Below are positions 7,876-16,130 of a stretch of DNA of 64,000 bases, piece after piece. The notes below the pieces were generated by a model. It searched no databases. It saw nothing but the letters and a program-made list of their open reading frames with translations, and was not told the DNA's origin. The stretch covers positions 310,001-374,000 of the forward strand of contig NZ_GG697141.2 of the NCBI RefSeq assembly GCF_000155955.1, given 5' to 3'. The translations under genes and the position numbers were made by a program. The DNA is from Mitsuokella multacida DSM 20544 (GTDB taxonomy: Bacteria > Bacillota > Negativicutes > Selenomonadales > Selenomonadaceae). The first letter of the stretch is position 1. The number at the start of each line of letters is the position of its first letter.

Positions 7876-9177
7876 ATGGGAAAAAGTATAAAGATTGGTC
7901 TGCTCGGGTCCGGTACGGTCGGATCGGGCGTCATTCGGGTGCTCGAGATGAATCGGCCGCAGATTACGGAACGCGTCGGCACACCGATTGAAATCAAGAC
8001 GGTGCTCGTGCGCGATGTGAAGAAGCCGCGCCCACAGCTCGGTGATGTAAGGCTCACGGACAAGATTGAGGATATCCTCGATGACCCGGAGATCGATGTC
8101 GTCGTGGAGCTCATGGGCGGCATCCACCCGGCGCGCGAGTACATGCTGCGCGCGATGGAGGCCGGCAAGAGCGTCGTGACGGCCAACAAGGACGTCGTCG
8201 CGCAGTTCGGCAAGGACATGTTCGCGATGGCCGAGAAGAAGGACGTCGACTTCCGCTTCGAGGCGAGCGTCGGTGGCGGCATCCCAATCATCACGCCGCT
8301 CAAGCAGTGCCTGACGGCCAACCGCATCACGGAGATCCTCGGCATCGTCAACGGCACGACGAACTACATGCTGACAAAGATGACGGAGTGCGGCGCCGAC
8401 TACGACACCGTCCTCAAGGAAGCACAGGCCAAGGGCTATGCGGAGGCAAACCCGTCGGCGGACGTCGACGGCCTCGATGCGGCGCGCAAGGCAGCCATCC
8501 TCGCTTCGCTCGCCTTCAACACGCGCGTGCAGCTCGAAGACGTCTCGGTCGAAGGCATCACGAAGATCACGCCGGACGACATCGAGTACGCGAAGGACCT
8601 CGGCTATGTCATCAAGCTGCTGGCCGTTGGCAAGGATTCGGATGAGAACGGCGTCGACGTGCGCGTCCACCCGGTCTTCCTGCCGAAGACGCATCCGCTG
8701 GCCTCGGTCAACGGCGTCTTCAACGCCATCTTCGTGCGCGGCAACGCCATTGGCGAGGCGATGTTCTACGGGCAGGGTGCGGGCTCGCTGCCGACGGCCT
8801 CGGCCGTCGTCTCCGACATCATCGACGTCGCGCGCGACATCATCAACCGCACCTTCGGCCATGTGCGCTGCACCTGCTACGAGAAGAAGAAGCTCTGCCC
8901 GCTTGATGCGACCTCCTCTTCCTACTACGTGCGCCTGCTCGTCGACGACAAGCCCGGCGTCCTCGGTGCCATCGCGACGGCCTTCGGTGATGCCGGCGTC
9001 AGCCTCAAATCGGTCATCCAGACGCGCCGCAATGTCGTCGACCATGCGGAAATCGTCGCCATCACGCATCTCGTCGAGCACAAGCGCATCGAGAAGGCGC
9101 TGAAGGCACTGCGCAAGCTGCCAGTCGTCGATGAGGTCCGCAACGTCATCCGCGTCGAGAATGAGGAACGGGGGTAA
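7876..9177 (+). CDS. hom: Homoserine dehydrogenase
   Basis: NAD(P)-dependent reduction of aspartate semialdehyde to homoserine, the branch point to threonine and methionine. About 433 residues. The Rossmann motif GLLGSGTVGSG opens the protein, TANKDVVAQ carries a conserved lysine, and a C-terminal ACT domain (KPGVLGAIATAFGDAGVSLK) suggests feedback control by threonine. AAGAAGG lies 8 bases before ATG 7876, which is preferred to the in-frame GTG 7867. thrB starts five bases after the stop. Confidence 0.96.
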   Translation: MGKSIKIGLLGSGTVGSGVIRVLEMNRPQITERVGTPIEIKTVLVRDVKKPRPQLGDVRLTDKIEDILDDPEIDVVVELMGGIHPAREYMLRAMEAGKSVVTANKDVVAQFGKDMFAMAEKKDVDFRFEASVGGGIPIITPLKQCLTANRITEILGIVNGTTNYMLTKMTECGADYDTVLKEAQAKGYAEANPSADVDGLDAARKAAILASLAFNTRVQLEDVSVEGITKITPDDIEYAKDLGYVIKLLAVGKDSDENGVDVRVHPVFLPKTHPLASVNGVFNAIFVRGNAIGEAMFYGQGAGSLPTASAVVSDIIDVARDIINRTFGHVRCTCYEKKKLCPLDATSSSYYVRLLVDDKPGVLGAIATAFGDAGVSLKSVIQTRRNVVDHAEIVAITHLVEHKRIEKALKALRKLPVVDEVRNVIRVENEERG

Positions 9178-9181
9178 GAGC

Positions 9182-10108
9182 ATGACAGAGAAAAGCGTTC
9201 GCGTCCGCGTTCCCGGTACGAGTGCCAACTGCGGCCCAGGCTTCGACTGCCTCGGGCTCGCCTGCACGGTCTACAATGACCTCGAGCTGCGCCTGACACG
9301 CGAGCCGGGCCTGTCCATCACGATGACGGGCGAGGGGGCGACGAACATCCCGTGTGACAACCGCAATATCGTCTGGCGTTCGGCACAGTATCTCCTGGGC
9401 AAGGCCGGCAAGGACAAGGAGTACCGCGGCGCCGTCATCCACATGGAAAACCGCGTGCCTCTCTCGCGCGGCCTCGGCAGCTCGGCGACGGCCATCGTCG
9501 CCGGCCTGACGGCGGCAAATGCCCTGATCGGCACGCCGTTCAATCGCCGCGAGATCCTGCAGTTCGCGACGGATATCGAGGGCCATCCTGACAACGTGGC
9601 GCCGGCCATCTTCGGCGGCTTCACGGTCAATGCCGTCACGAACGGCCGCGTCGACTGTTTCAGCTTCCTGCCGCGCTTCCGCATGAAGTTCGTCGTCGCC
9701 GTGCCGAACTTCCCGCTCTCGACGCGCATGGCCCGCAAGGTCCTGCCGACGGAAGTGCCGATGAAGGACGCCATCTTCAACATCGGCCGCGCCTCGATGC
9801 TCGTCGCAGCCCTGACGCGCGGCAATGAGCGCTATCTGCGCCTCGGCCTCGACGATGCCCTGCATCAGCCGTACCGCGCGGAGCTCATTCCCGGCATGTA
9901 CGAAGTCTTCAAGGCCGCGCGCAGGGCGGGCGCCGCAGGGGCGACCCTGAGTGGTGCGGGCCCATGTCTCATCGCCTACGTGCTGGAGCGCCGCCATGCG
10001 GAAGAAGCCGTCGGCAAGGCCATGCTCGAGGCATTCCGCAAGCACGATGTCGAGGCGCGCATCCTGACGCTCGACCTCGACACGCACGGCGCGCAGATCC
10101 TGAAGTGA
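9182..10108 (+). CDS. thrB: Homoserine kinase
   Basis: Phosphorylates homoserine for threonine synthesis. GHMP kinase family, about 308 residues, with the ATP-binding motif PLSRGLGSSATA and the C-terminal motif GATLSGAGPCLIAY. ATG 9182 has a GGGGG ribosome binding site overlapping the end of hom. No threonine synthase is visible nearby, so thrC must lie elsewhere. The CCA/HD gene begins 10 bases downstream and may be co-transcribed. Confidence 0.96.
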   Translation: MTEKSVRVRVPGTSANCGPGFDCLGLACTVYNDLELRLTREPGLSITMTGEGATNIPCDNRNIVWRSAQYLLGKAGKDKEYRGAVIHMENRVPLSRGLGSSATAIVAGLTAANALIGTPFNRREILQFATDIEGHPDNVAPAIFGGFTVNAVTNGRVDCFSFLPRFRMKFVVAVPNFPLSTRMARKVLPTEVPMKDAIFNIGRASMLVAALTRGNERYLRLGLDDALHQPYRAELIPGMYEVFKAARRAGAAGATLSGAGPCLIAYVLERRHAEEAVGKAMLEAFRKHDVEARILTLDLDTHGAQILK

Positions 10109-10118
10109 GGGAACACCT

Positions 10119-11390
10119 ATGACGGAAGAGGCATTCGCCAAGGTCCTGCGCGCACACGGCGCGCGCGTCTTCATCGTCGGCGGCTGGGTGCGCGACGCGC
10201 TGCGCCACGTGCGGCCGCACGACAAGGACTACATGGTCTCCGGCATCGCGGAGGTGGACTTCCAGCAGCTCTTCCCGGATGCCCAGAAGGTCGGGCACGG
10301 CTTTCCCGTCTACCTCGTCTCCATCGACGGCTGCCTCTCCGAGGTCGCCTTTGCACGCAAGGAGCGGAAGGAGGGGCAGGGCTACCGCGGCTTTCGCGTC
10401 TCGTACGACCCGTCTGTGACGGTGGAGGAAGACCTCTACCGCCGCGATACGACGATGAACAGCATGGCGCTCGAGCTGCCCGCGAAGACCTTGATTGACC
10501 CGTATCACGGCGCGCGCGATGTCGAGAAAGGCATCATCCGTGCCGTCTCGCCGCACTTCATGGAAGACCCCGTGCGCGCGTTGCGCGCGGCACGCCAAGC
10601 GGCGGAGTTCGGCTTCTCCATCGCGGAGCAGACGAGCCGCTACATGCACGCCTGCCGCGAAGAGCTGCAGCATGAGCCGCAGGAGCGCATCATCGCCGAA
10701 TTGCGGCGCGCCCTGCAGGCAGAGCGGCCTTCCGTGTTCTTCCGCGCGCTCGAGCGCGCAGGCATCCTCTCGGTGACCTTCCCCGAGCTTTCGCTGCTCA
10801 TCGGCAAGACACAGCCGCCAGAATACCACCCCGAGGGCGATGCCTGGCAGCACACGCTCCTGGTCGTCGACGGCGCCGCCTCTAAGACGGCGAACGTCGC
10901 CGCGCGCTTCGCCGCGCTCGTCCACGACCTCGGCAAGGGCACGACGCCGAAGGCGATGGAACCGCATCACTACGGCCACGAACAGCGCGGGCTCGAGCAG
11001 CTCGCCGCATGGGACCGGCGCGTGACGCTGCCGAAAGACTGGCTGCGCGCCGGCCGCTTCCTCATCGAGCAGCACATGCGCGCGCCGCTCTTGGAGCGGC
11101 CCGGCAAGATTGCCGCGCTGCTGCTCGCCATCGACAAGCAGCGCTCCGTGCTCACGCTCGCGGACTTCAATGCCGTCATCGAGGCAGACCACCACAGCCT
11201 GCCCGACTACCTGCGGCATGGCGAGAGACTGCTCGCAGCCATGCACGGCATCAGCGGCAAAGATGCACCAAAAGAGCTCAGGGGCCGCGCCATCGGCCAG
11301 TGGCTTGCTGGACGCCAGACGGCCCGCCTCGTGCGCGAGCTCACCGCCCTGCGCGCTGCAAGCCGATTGGGGGACGCTGGTACCATATGA
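10119..11390 (+). CDS. cca: CCA tRNA nucleotidyltransferase-like protein with HD domain
   Basis: Class II nucleotidyltransferase, 423 residues. The head domain shows VGGWVRDAL, the metal-binding HDKDY and RRDTTMNSMAL; a C-terminal HD phosphohydrolase domain has VHDLGKGTTPKAM. This domain set is typical of enzymes that build or repair the CCA end of tRNA, and the HD part may act as a phosphatase or phosphodiesterase. Poly(A) polymerases share the head domain, so the CCA assignment is likely rather than certain. It is transcribed after thrB and closed by a strong terminator. Confidence 0.85.
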   Translation: MTEEAFAKVLRAHGARVFIVGGWVRDALRHVRPHDKDYMVSGIAEVDFQQLFPDAQKVGHGFPVYLVSIDGCLSEVAFARKERKEGQGYRGFRVSYDPSVTVEEDLYRRDTTMNSMALELPAKTLIDPYHGARDVEKGIIRAVSPHFMEDPVRALRAARQAAEFGFSIAEQTSRYMHACREELQHEPQERIIAELRRALQAERPSVFFRALERAGILSVTFPELSLLIGKTQPPEYHPEGDAWQHTLLVVDGAASKTANVAARFAALVHDLGKGTTPKAMEPHHYGHEQRGLEQLAAWDRRVTLPKDWLRAGRFLIEQHMRAPLLERPGKIAALLLAIDKQRSVLTLADFNAVIEADHHSLPDYLRHGERLLAAMHGISGKDAPKELRGRAIGQWLAGRQTARLVRELTALRAASRLGDAGTI

Positions 11391-11400
11391 AATCGACAAG

Positions 11401-11441
11401 AAAGAAATCTTCCTGTTCAAGGCAGGAAGATTTCTTTTTTT
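11401..11441 (+). terminator. Terminator after the cca-type gene
   Basis: Perfect 15-bp stem (AAAGAAATCTTCCTG at 11401-11415 with 11423-11437), loop TTCAAGG, and a T-run. It closes the ACT-hom-thrB-cca transcript. Confidence 0.88.
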
Positions 11442-11512
11442 CGCGAATAAATCATAAATAGATAAGCAACAACACTGAGCACAAAGCAAATTCTGCGCGA
11501 GGGGGAATCGAT

Positions 11513-12037
11513 ATGGCAATCATCATGCCCTATAAATCCACTGCACCGAAGATTGACAAGAGCGTCTTTTTGGCACCGACGGCCGTCGTTGCCGGCGATG
11601 TCACGATTGAAGAGGGTGTGAGCGTGTGGTTCGGCGCCGTCGTCCGCGGCGACTTCCAGCCCATCAAGATCGGCAAGAACACGAACATCCAGGAGAATGC
11701 GACCATCCATGTGATGCACGATCATCCGACGACGATCGGCGAGGGCGTCATCATCGGTCACAACGCCGTCATCCACAGCAAGAGCATCGGCGACCACACG
11801 CTCATCGGTATGGGCTCCATCATCATGGGCAACACGGTCATCGGCGAGAATGTCGTCATCGGTGCCGGCACGATGATCGAGCGGGACCGCAAGATCCCGT
11901 CGAACTCCCTGGTCTACGGGAATCCGGCGCAGATCGTCCGCGGTCTGCGCGATGACGAGATCGAGGCACTCCAGGAATCTTCGCTGCGCTACCGCAAGGT
12001 GGCAGAGCACTACAAGGAAGCAGCAGAGCGGCTCTGA
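11513..12037 (+). CDS. Gamma-carbonic anhydrase family protein
   Basis: Left-handed beta-helix protein of 174 residues built of hexapeptide repeats. It has the metal-site histidines of the gamma carbonic anhydrase/YrdA/PaaY group (HDHPTTIG, GHNAVIHSKS). Many members are zinc or iron proteins whose carbonic anhydrase activity is unproven, so substrate assignment is tentative. GAGGGGGAA precedes ATG 11513. ndk follows 49 bases later; a small hairpin (CAGCAGA/TCTGCTG) spans this gene's stop codon and lacks a T-run. Confidence 0.85.
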   Translation: MAIIMPYKSTAPKIDKSVFLAPTAVVAGDVTIEEGVSVWFGAVVRGDFQPIKIGKNTNIQENATIHVMHDHPTTIGEGVIIGHNAVIHSKSIGDHTLIGMGSIIMGNTVIGENVVIGAGTMIERDRKIPSNSLVYGNPAQIVRGLRDDEIEALQESSLRYRKVAEHYKEAAERL

Positions 12038-12086
12038 GCCTTCTGCTGTATTAAGGTATTATCAGGAATAAGGGGATCATCAAAAA

Positions 12087-12530
12087 ATGGAAAAGACACT
12101 TGTACTAATCAAACCAGATGCATTTGCAAGACACCATGCAGGCGATATCATCAAGCGGTATGAGAGTGAAGGCTTCCGCATCCTGGCCATGAAGCTGTTG
12201 AAGATGGACGAGCGGCTGGCATCCATCCACTATGCCGAGCACATCGGCCGCCCGTATTACCATGACCTCGTCGGCTTCATGACCTCCGGCCCGCTCATCG
12301 CAATGGTCCTCGAGGGTGAAGATGCGATTGCCCGCGTGCGCAAGATCAACGGCAAGACGAACCCGAAGGATGCCGAGGAGGGCACGATCCGCAAGCAGTT
12401 CGCCACCTCGGGCCGCCGCAACGCCGTGCACGCTTCCGACAGCCCGGAGAGCGCCGCACGCGAGATCGCGATCTTCTTCAATCAGACGGAGATCTACGAC
12501 GGCACGTATCATGTCGAAGCCGACGATTAA
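12087..12530 (+). CDS. ndk: Nucleoside diphosphate kinase
   Basis: Exchanges the gamma phosphate between nucleoside triphosphates and diphosphates. 147 residues. The start MEKTLVLIKPDA and the phosphorylated histidine motif RRNAVHASDSPESA are both present. Length is normal. AAGGGGA lies about 10 bases upstream of the ATG. The next gene starts 23 bases after the stop, so the two form a small operon. Confidence 0.97.
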   Translation: MEKTLVLIKPDAFARHHAGDIIKRYESEGFRILAMKLLKMDERLASIHYAEHIGRPYYHDLVGFMTSGPLIAMVLEGEDAIARVRKINGKTNPKDAEEGTIRKQFATSGRRNAVHASDSPESAAREIAIFFNQTEIYDGTYHVEADD

Positions 12531-12553
12531 GAGGATTGAGAGGGGGAGTTCTC

Positions 12554-13063
12554 ATGTCGATCACGACAAAGACGGGAGATCATGGTGAGACGAGCCTGCT
12601 GACGGGCGAGCGCGTCAAGAAGAGCGGCCTGCGTGTCGACACGTACGGCACGCTCGATGAGGTGGACTCGGCGCTCGGACTGGCCCGTGCCTTCTCCGAC
12701 AAGGACGATGTGGCCGAACGCATCCTGCAGCTGCAGCGCAAGATGCCCGCCCTCATGGCGGACTTCGCAAGCTGCGGCAAGGAGCCGCGCATCACGATGG
12801 AAGACGTGCACGAGCTCGAGGACTGGTGCGACGATGTGGAGTCGGACCTGCCGGAAGAGCACGCCTTCATCATCCCGGGCGGCTCGCAGAGCGGCGCGAT
12901 GCTGGACCTCGCGCGCACGACGGCACGCCGCGCGGAGCGCTGCGCCTGCCGCCTCGCAGAGACAGAGGATGTGGCCGCGAGTGACCTCGTCTACCTCAAC
13001 CGCCTCTCGGATTACTGCTACCTGCTCATGCGCCTCGAGGAGGACATCTACGAGGACGACTGA
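12554..13063 (+). CDS. Corrinoid adenosyltransferase, PduO type
   Basis: Transfers adenosyl from ATP to cob(I)alamin to make coenzyme B12. 169 residues. The PduO-type ATP site TKTGDHGETSLLTGERV is at the N-terminus, and RTTARRAERC and LNRLSDYCYLLMR are typical of the trimeric helical bundle. ATG 12554 follows AGGGGGAG; the longer frame from 12536 starts before that site. A cobalamin-binding radical SAM protein is encoded at 18.1 kb, consistent with B12 use by this organism. Confidence 0.92.
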   Translation: MSITTKTGDHGETSLLTGERVKKSGLRVDTYGTLDEVDSALGLARAFSDKDDVAERILQLQRKMPALMADFASCGKEPRITMEDVHELEDWCDDVESDLPEEHAFIIPGGSQSGAMLDLARTTARRAERCACRLAETEDVAASDLVYLNRLSDYCYLLMRLEEDIYEDD

Positions 13064-13106
13064 GCGGCTGAGCCGGCAGATCTATATCAGGCAGTCCATC
13101 ATCTGG

Positions 13107-13151
13107 AAGAAATCATGCCCTGCAGCTCGCAGGGCATGATTTCTTTTTTTT
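13107..13151 (+). terminator. Terminator after the adenosyltransferase gene
   Basis: Perfect 17-bp stem (13107-13123 with 13129-13145; core ATCATGCCCTGC), loop AGCTC, then a run of T. One of the strongest terminators in the window. Confidence 0.92.
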
Positions 13152-13228
13152 GTCAGGCAGGAAAATTCTGACTTCTAGCGAATATAAGAACACATAGATG
13201 AAAATACGAAGCACTAGGAGGGATTGCG

Positions 13229-15289
13229 ATGAAATCTTATAAGAGTTCCAACCTGCGCAATGTTGCCGTCATCGGCCATGGCAAGACGGGCAAGACGAGC
13301 CTGCTCGATGCCTGCCTCTTCAATGCGGGCGCGGTCAAGCGCCTCGGCAGCGTGGAAGAGCATACGAGTGTCCTCGACTGTGAGCCGGAGGAAGAGAGCC
13401 GCGGCATGACGATCAACCTGAAGCTCGCCGCTTGCGAATGGCGTGACTATAAGATCAATTTCATCGACACGCCGGGCTATCCGGACTTCGTCGGCGAGGT
13501 CAAGGATGCCCTGACGGCGGCCGACAGCGCCCTCATCGTGATCTCGGCGCCTTCGGGCATCGAAGTCGAGACGGAGAAGGCATGGCGTTATGCAGAGGAA
13601 GCCGAGCTGCCGCGCGCCTTCTTCATCAATAAGATGGACCGCGAGCACGCCGACTTCCGTCAGGTCGTCGAGGAGCTGCGCGTGCGCTTCGGTGATGGCG
13701 TCGTGCCCGTGCAGCTGCCGATTGGTCAGGAGGCGGCCTTCCAGGGCGTTGTCGACCTTCTGGCCCTGCACATGAAGATCGTCACGCATGATGAGGAGGA
13801 CCTCATCGCGGACATCCCGGAGTACATCAAGGGCGATGTCGAAGAGGCGCGCCAGAAGCTCATCGAATCCGTCGCTGAGTTCAACAACGAGCTGCTCGAG
13901 AAGTACATCGAGGGCACGGAGATCACGGAGGTCGAGGTGGCTGCAGCCCTCATCGAGGGCATCCAGGCGGGCAAGATTTTCCCGGTCTTCTGCGGTTCGG
14001 CCAAGCAGAACATCGGCGTCAAGAAGCTCATGAACGGCATGGTCGAGTACATGCCGACGCCGTATTTCCACGTCGCCATCGGCATGGACCCCAAGGACGG
14101 CGACCTCAAGGAGCGCCATACGGAGGATGCCTTCTCCGCACAGGTCTTTAAGACAATCGTCGACCCGTTTGTCGGCCGCATGAGCTACATGCGCATCTTC
14201 TCCGGCACGATGAAGGGCGATGCGACCTACATGCATCCGAACAAGGAGAACACGGAGCGCGTCGGCACAATCTTCTCGCTGCAGGGCAAGCGGCAGGAGC
14301 ACCTCGGCACGGCGGAGGCAGGCGACATCGTCGCGACGACGAAACTGCAGTCCGTCAAGACGGGTGATACGCTCTGCGATGCTGCAGACCCCATTGTCTA
14401 CGAGGAGATCGCCTATCCGGCGCCGATGCTCGCGATGGCGGCCTCGGCAAAGAAGAAGGGCGAGGAGGACAAGGTCTTTGGCGCGCTGGCCAAGCAGCAG
14501 GATGAGGACCCGACCATCCTCGTGGAGAAGAATCAGGAGACGCATGAGACCATCCTGCGCGGCATCGGCGAAGTCCACCTCGAAGTCCTGCGCGACAAGC
14601 TCCAGCGCAAGTTCGGCGTGGAGCTCGAGCTGCACGAGCCGCGCGTGGCGTACCGCGAGACCATCCGCAAGAGCGTCAAGGTGCAGGGCAAGCACAAGAA
14701 GCAAAGCGGCGGCCACGGCCAGTACGGCGACGTCTGGCTCGAGATCAGCCCGCAGGAGGCAGGCGCTGGCAATGCGTTCACCGAGACCATCTTCGGCGGC
14801 AGCGTGCCGCGCCAGTACATCCCGGCCGTCGAGAAGGGCACGGCTGAGACGCTCTCTGGCGGCGTGCTGGCGGGCTACCCCGTCGTCGACGTCAAGGTCA
14901 ACCTCTACGACGGCTCGTACCACACAGTCGACTCTTCAGAAGCCGCCTTCAAGACGGCGACGGCGCTCGCCATCCGCAAGGGCGTCATGGAGGCGAGCCC
15001 CATCCTGCTCGAGCCGATCGACGACATCCGCATCGTCGCGCCGGAGTACTACATGGGCGACGTCATGGGCCGTCTGAATGCCAAGCGCGCGCGCATCCTC
15101 GGCATCGAGGGCAAGGGCAAGGACATGAGCGAGATCCACGCGGAGGTCCCGGAGTCAGAGCTCTACCGCTTCGCGACAGAGCTGCGTTCCCTGACGCAGG
15201 GCCGCGGCAGCTACACGCTCGCCTTCGCCCGCTACGAGCCCGTGCCGGAAAAATCGGCCGAGGCCATCATCCAGGCGGCCAAGGGCTGA
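13229..15289 (+). CDS. Elongation factor G paralogue (EF-G2-like translational GTPase)
   Basis: 686 residues with the whole EF-G architecture: G domain (GHGKTGKTS near 17-25, RGMTI, DTPGYPDF, NKMD), domain II and the C-terminal domains III-V. The gene stands alone, not in a str operon with rpsL/rpsG/tufA, and its P-loop has GHGKTGKT rather than AHIDAGKTT. This fits the second EF-G group found in many Firmicutes, whose role (alternative translocation or recycling factor) is not certain. AGGAGGG precedes ATG 13229. A hairpin follows the stop. Confidence 0.85.
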   Translation: MKSYKSSNLRNVAVIGHGKTGKTSLLDACLFNAGAVKRLGSVEEHTSVLDCEPEEESRGMTINLKLAACEWRDYKINFIDTPGYPDFVGEVKDALTAADSALIVISAPSGIEVETEKAWRYAEEAELPRAFFINKMDREHADFRQVVEELRVRFGDGVVPVQLPIGQEAAFQGVVDLLALHMKIVTHDEEDLIADIPEYIKGDVEEARQKLIESVAEFNNELLEKYIEGTEITEVEVAAALIEGIQAGKIFPVFCGSAKQNIGVKKLMNGMVEYMPTPYFHVAIGMDPKDGDLKERHTEDAFSAQVFKTIVDPFVGRMSYMRIFSGTMKGDATYMHPNKENTERVGTIFSLQGKRQEHLGTAEAGDIVATTKLQSVKTGDTLCDAADPIVYEEIAYPAPMLAMAASAKKKGEEDKVFGALAKQQDEDPTILVEKNQETHETILRGIGEVHLEVLRDKLQRKFGVELELHEPRVAYRETIRKSVKVQGKHKKQSGGHGQYGDVWLEISPQEAGAGNAFTETIFGGSVPRQYIPAVEKGTAETLSGGVLAGYPVVDVKVNLYDGSYHTVDSSEAAFKTATALAIRKGVMEASPILLEPIDDIRIVAPEYYMGDVMGRLNAKRARILGIEGKGKDMSEIHAEVPESELYRFATELRSLTQGRGSYTLAFARYEPVPEKSAEAIIQAAKG

Positions 15290-15316
15290 ACTATTGAGAC
15301 AATGACAGAATGAGAT

Positions 15317-15360
15317 ATGCCCCTTTGACGTGTGACTCATGCCAAAGGGGCATTGTCAAG
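15317..15360 (+). terminator. Probable terminator after the EF-G paralogue
   Basis: Stem TGCCCCTTTG/CAAAGGGGCA (15318-15327 with 15343-15352) with a 15-base loop. The T-tract is poor (TTGTC), so termination may be partial. Confidence 0.6.
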
Positions 15361-15369
15361 CAAAAATAC

Positions 15370-15398
15370 TTGCATGGTCTCATCATTTGTGGTAGAAT
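15370..15398 (+). promoter_or_regulatory. Promoter for rpmB
   Basis: TTGCAT (15370-15375), a 17-base spacer and TAGAAT (15393-15398), about 55 bases before the rpmB start. Confidence 0.7.
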
Positions 15399-15453
15399 AC
15401 TTATATTGTGTTTGGGGGCCACTGTGTCCCTGAGTATGAAGGAGGTGTAACAC

Positions 15454-15645
15454 ATGGCAAATGTTTGCGAGTTTTGTGCAAAAGGCGAGCTGTCCGGCAA
15501 CAACGTCAGCCACTCCCACCTGAAGACGAAACGTTCCTGGAAGCCGAACATCCAGCGTGTCCGCGCTGTTGTTGACGGTGAGGTCAAACGTGTCAACGTC
15601 TGCACGCGCTGCCTGCGTTCTGGCAAGGTTCAGCGTGCCCTTTGA
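15454..15645 (+). CDS. rpmB: 50S ribosomal protein L28
   Basis: Ribosomal protein of 63 residues. It carries two CXXC pairs, CEFC near the start and CTRC near the end, the zinc-binding version of L28. The conserved KTKRSWKPNIQRV is clear. AAGGAGGTG lies 5 bases before the ATG. It is monocistronic with its own promoter and a strong terminator, and no rpmG is adjacent. Confidence 0.97.
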   Translation: MANVCEFCAKGELSGNNVSHSHLKTKRSWKPNIQRVRAVVDGEVKRVNVCTRCLRSGKVQRAL

Positions 15646-15674
15646 TTTGCGCATAATATCAAAGCTGATATATC

Positions 15675-15722
15675 ATAAATAGAGCAGATAAGAGAAATCT
15701 TATCTGCTCTATTTATTTGTGT
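15675..15722 (+). terminator. Terminator after rpmB
   Basis: 19-bp stem (15675-15693 with 15698-15716; core AGAGCAGATAAGA) closed by a GAAA tetraloop, then T-rich sequence. Confidence 0.9.
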
Positions 15723-15741
15723 TGCATTGGCAAAATGAGGC

Positions 15742-15811
15742 GTCAAAAATAGGGTACCTAACGCTCCGCGCAGCAGGCTGAAGCTTCGCTTATAGGTACC
15801 CTATTTTTGAC
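15742..15811. repeat. Variable-stem, conserved-loop hairpin, copy 1 of 4
   Basis: Arms 15742-15760 and 15793-15811 form a perfect 19-bp stem (GTCAAAAATAGGGTACCTA and its complement). The 32-base apical segment 15761-15792 starts ACGCTCCGCGCAG and ends CTTCGCTTA. Inside it CAG (15771-15773) can pair with CTG (15778-15780) around CAGG. The same loop recurs in three further copies with different stems. All four lie in one orientation between rpmB and the 3' end of pepF. Confidence 0.9.
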
Positions 15812-15840
15812 TGACGTTGGCAAGAAGCAAGCAACGGCAT

Positions 15841-15906
15841 CAAAAAGCAGGTGTCCAACGCTCCGCGCGGTAGGCCGAATCTGCGCTTATAGACACCTGC
15901 TTTTTG
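15841..15906. repeat. Variable-stem, conserved-loop hairpin, copy 2 of 4
   Basis: Arms CAAAAAGCAGGTGTC (15841-15855) and its complement (15892-15906) form a 15-bp perfect stem unrelated in sequence to copy 1. The apical segment is the most divergent: the inner pair CAG/CTG of the other copies is replaced by CGG/CCG (15868-15870, 15875-15877), a compensatory change that keeps the pairing. Flanks resemble the other copies (GGCAAGA before, GCTTACGAT after). Confidence 0.88.
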
Positions 15907-15935
15907 CTTACGATGAATAACGTGCAAGATAAGGC

Positions 15936-16003
15936 GCCAAAAGCCATTATCCAACGCTCCGCGCAGCGGGCTGAAGCTTCGCTTATGGATAATGGCTTTT
16001 GGC
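15936..16003. repeat. Variable-stem, conserved-loop hairpin, copy 3 of 4
   Basis: Arms GCCAAAAGCCATTATCC (15936-15952) and its complement (15987-16003) form a 17-bp perfect stem. The loop keeps AACGCTCCGCGCAG and GGCTGAAGCTTCGCTTAT. The base pair next to the loop is C-G here and T-A in copies 1 and 4, another paired change. Confidence 0.9.
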
Positions 16004-16051
16004 TTATGTTTTGCAATGTAAGACATTAAAATCAGTGAAACAAGGCGAGAC

Positions 16052-16119
16052 GCAAAAAGCTGGTATCTAACGCTCCGCGCAGCAGGCTGAAGCTGCGCTT
16101 ATAGATACCAGCTTTTGGC
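16052..16119. repeat. Variable-stem, conserved-loop hairpin, copy 4 of 4
   Basis: Arms 16052-16069 (GCAAAAAGCTGGTATCTA) and 16102-16119 pair over 18 positions with one mismatch. The 32-base loop equals copy 1 except AAGCTGC for AAGCTTC. It ends 12 bases from the pepF stop codon, so it could also terminate pepF transcripts arriving on the minus strand. Confidence 0.9.
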
Positions 16120-16130
16120 TTACGATATGA

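Noticed and set aside
7777-9267. Minus-strand open frame of nearly 500 codons opposite hom
   Set aside because: Antisense shadow produced by GC-rich third positions; no motif, no start signals.
15742-16119. CRISPR array
   Set aside because: The repeated part is the loop and the variable part is self-complementary, the reverse of repeats with unrelated spacers. Spacing is irregular and there are no cas genes.
15742-16119. Integron attC sites
   Set aside because: Each copy has an RYYYAAC-like motif, but at the loop side of the stem and without the matching GTTRRRY; there is no integrase or cassette structure.
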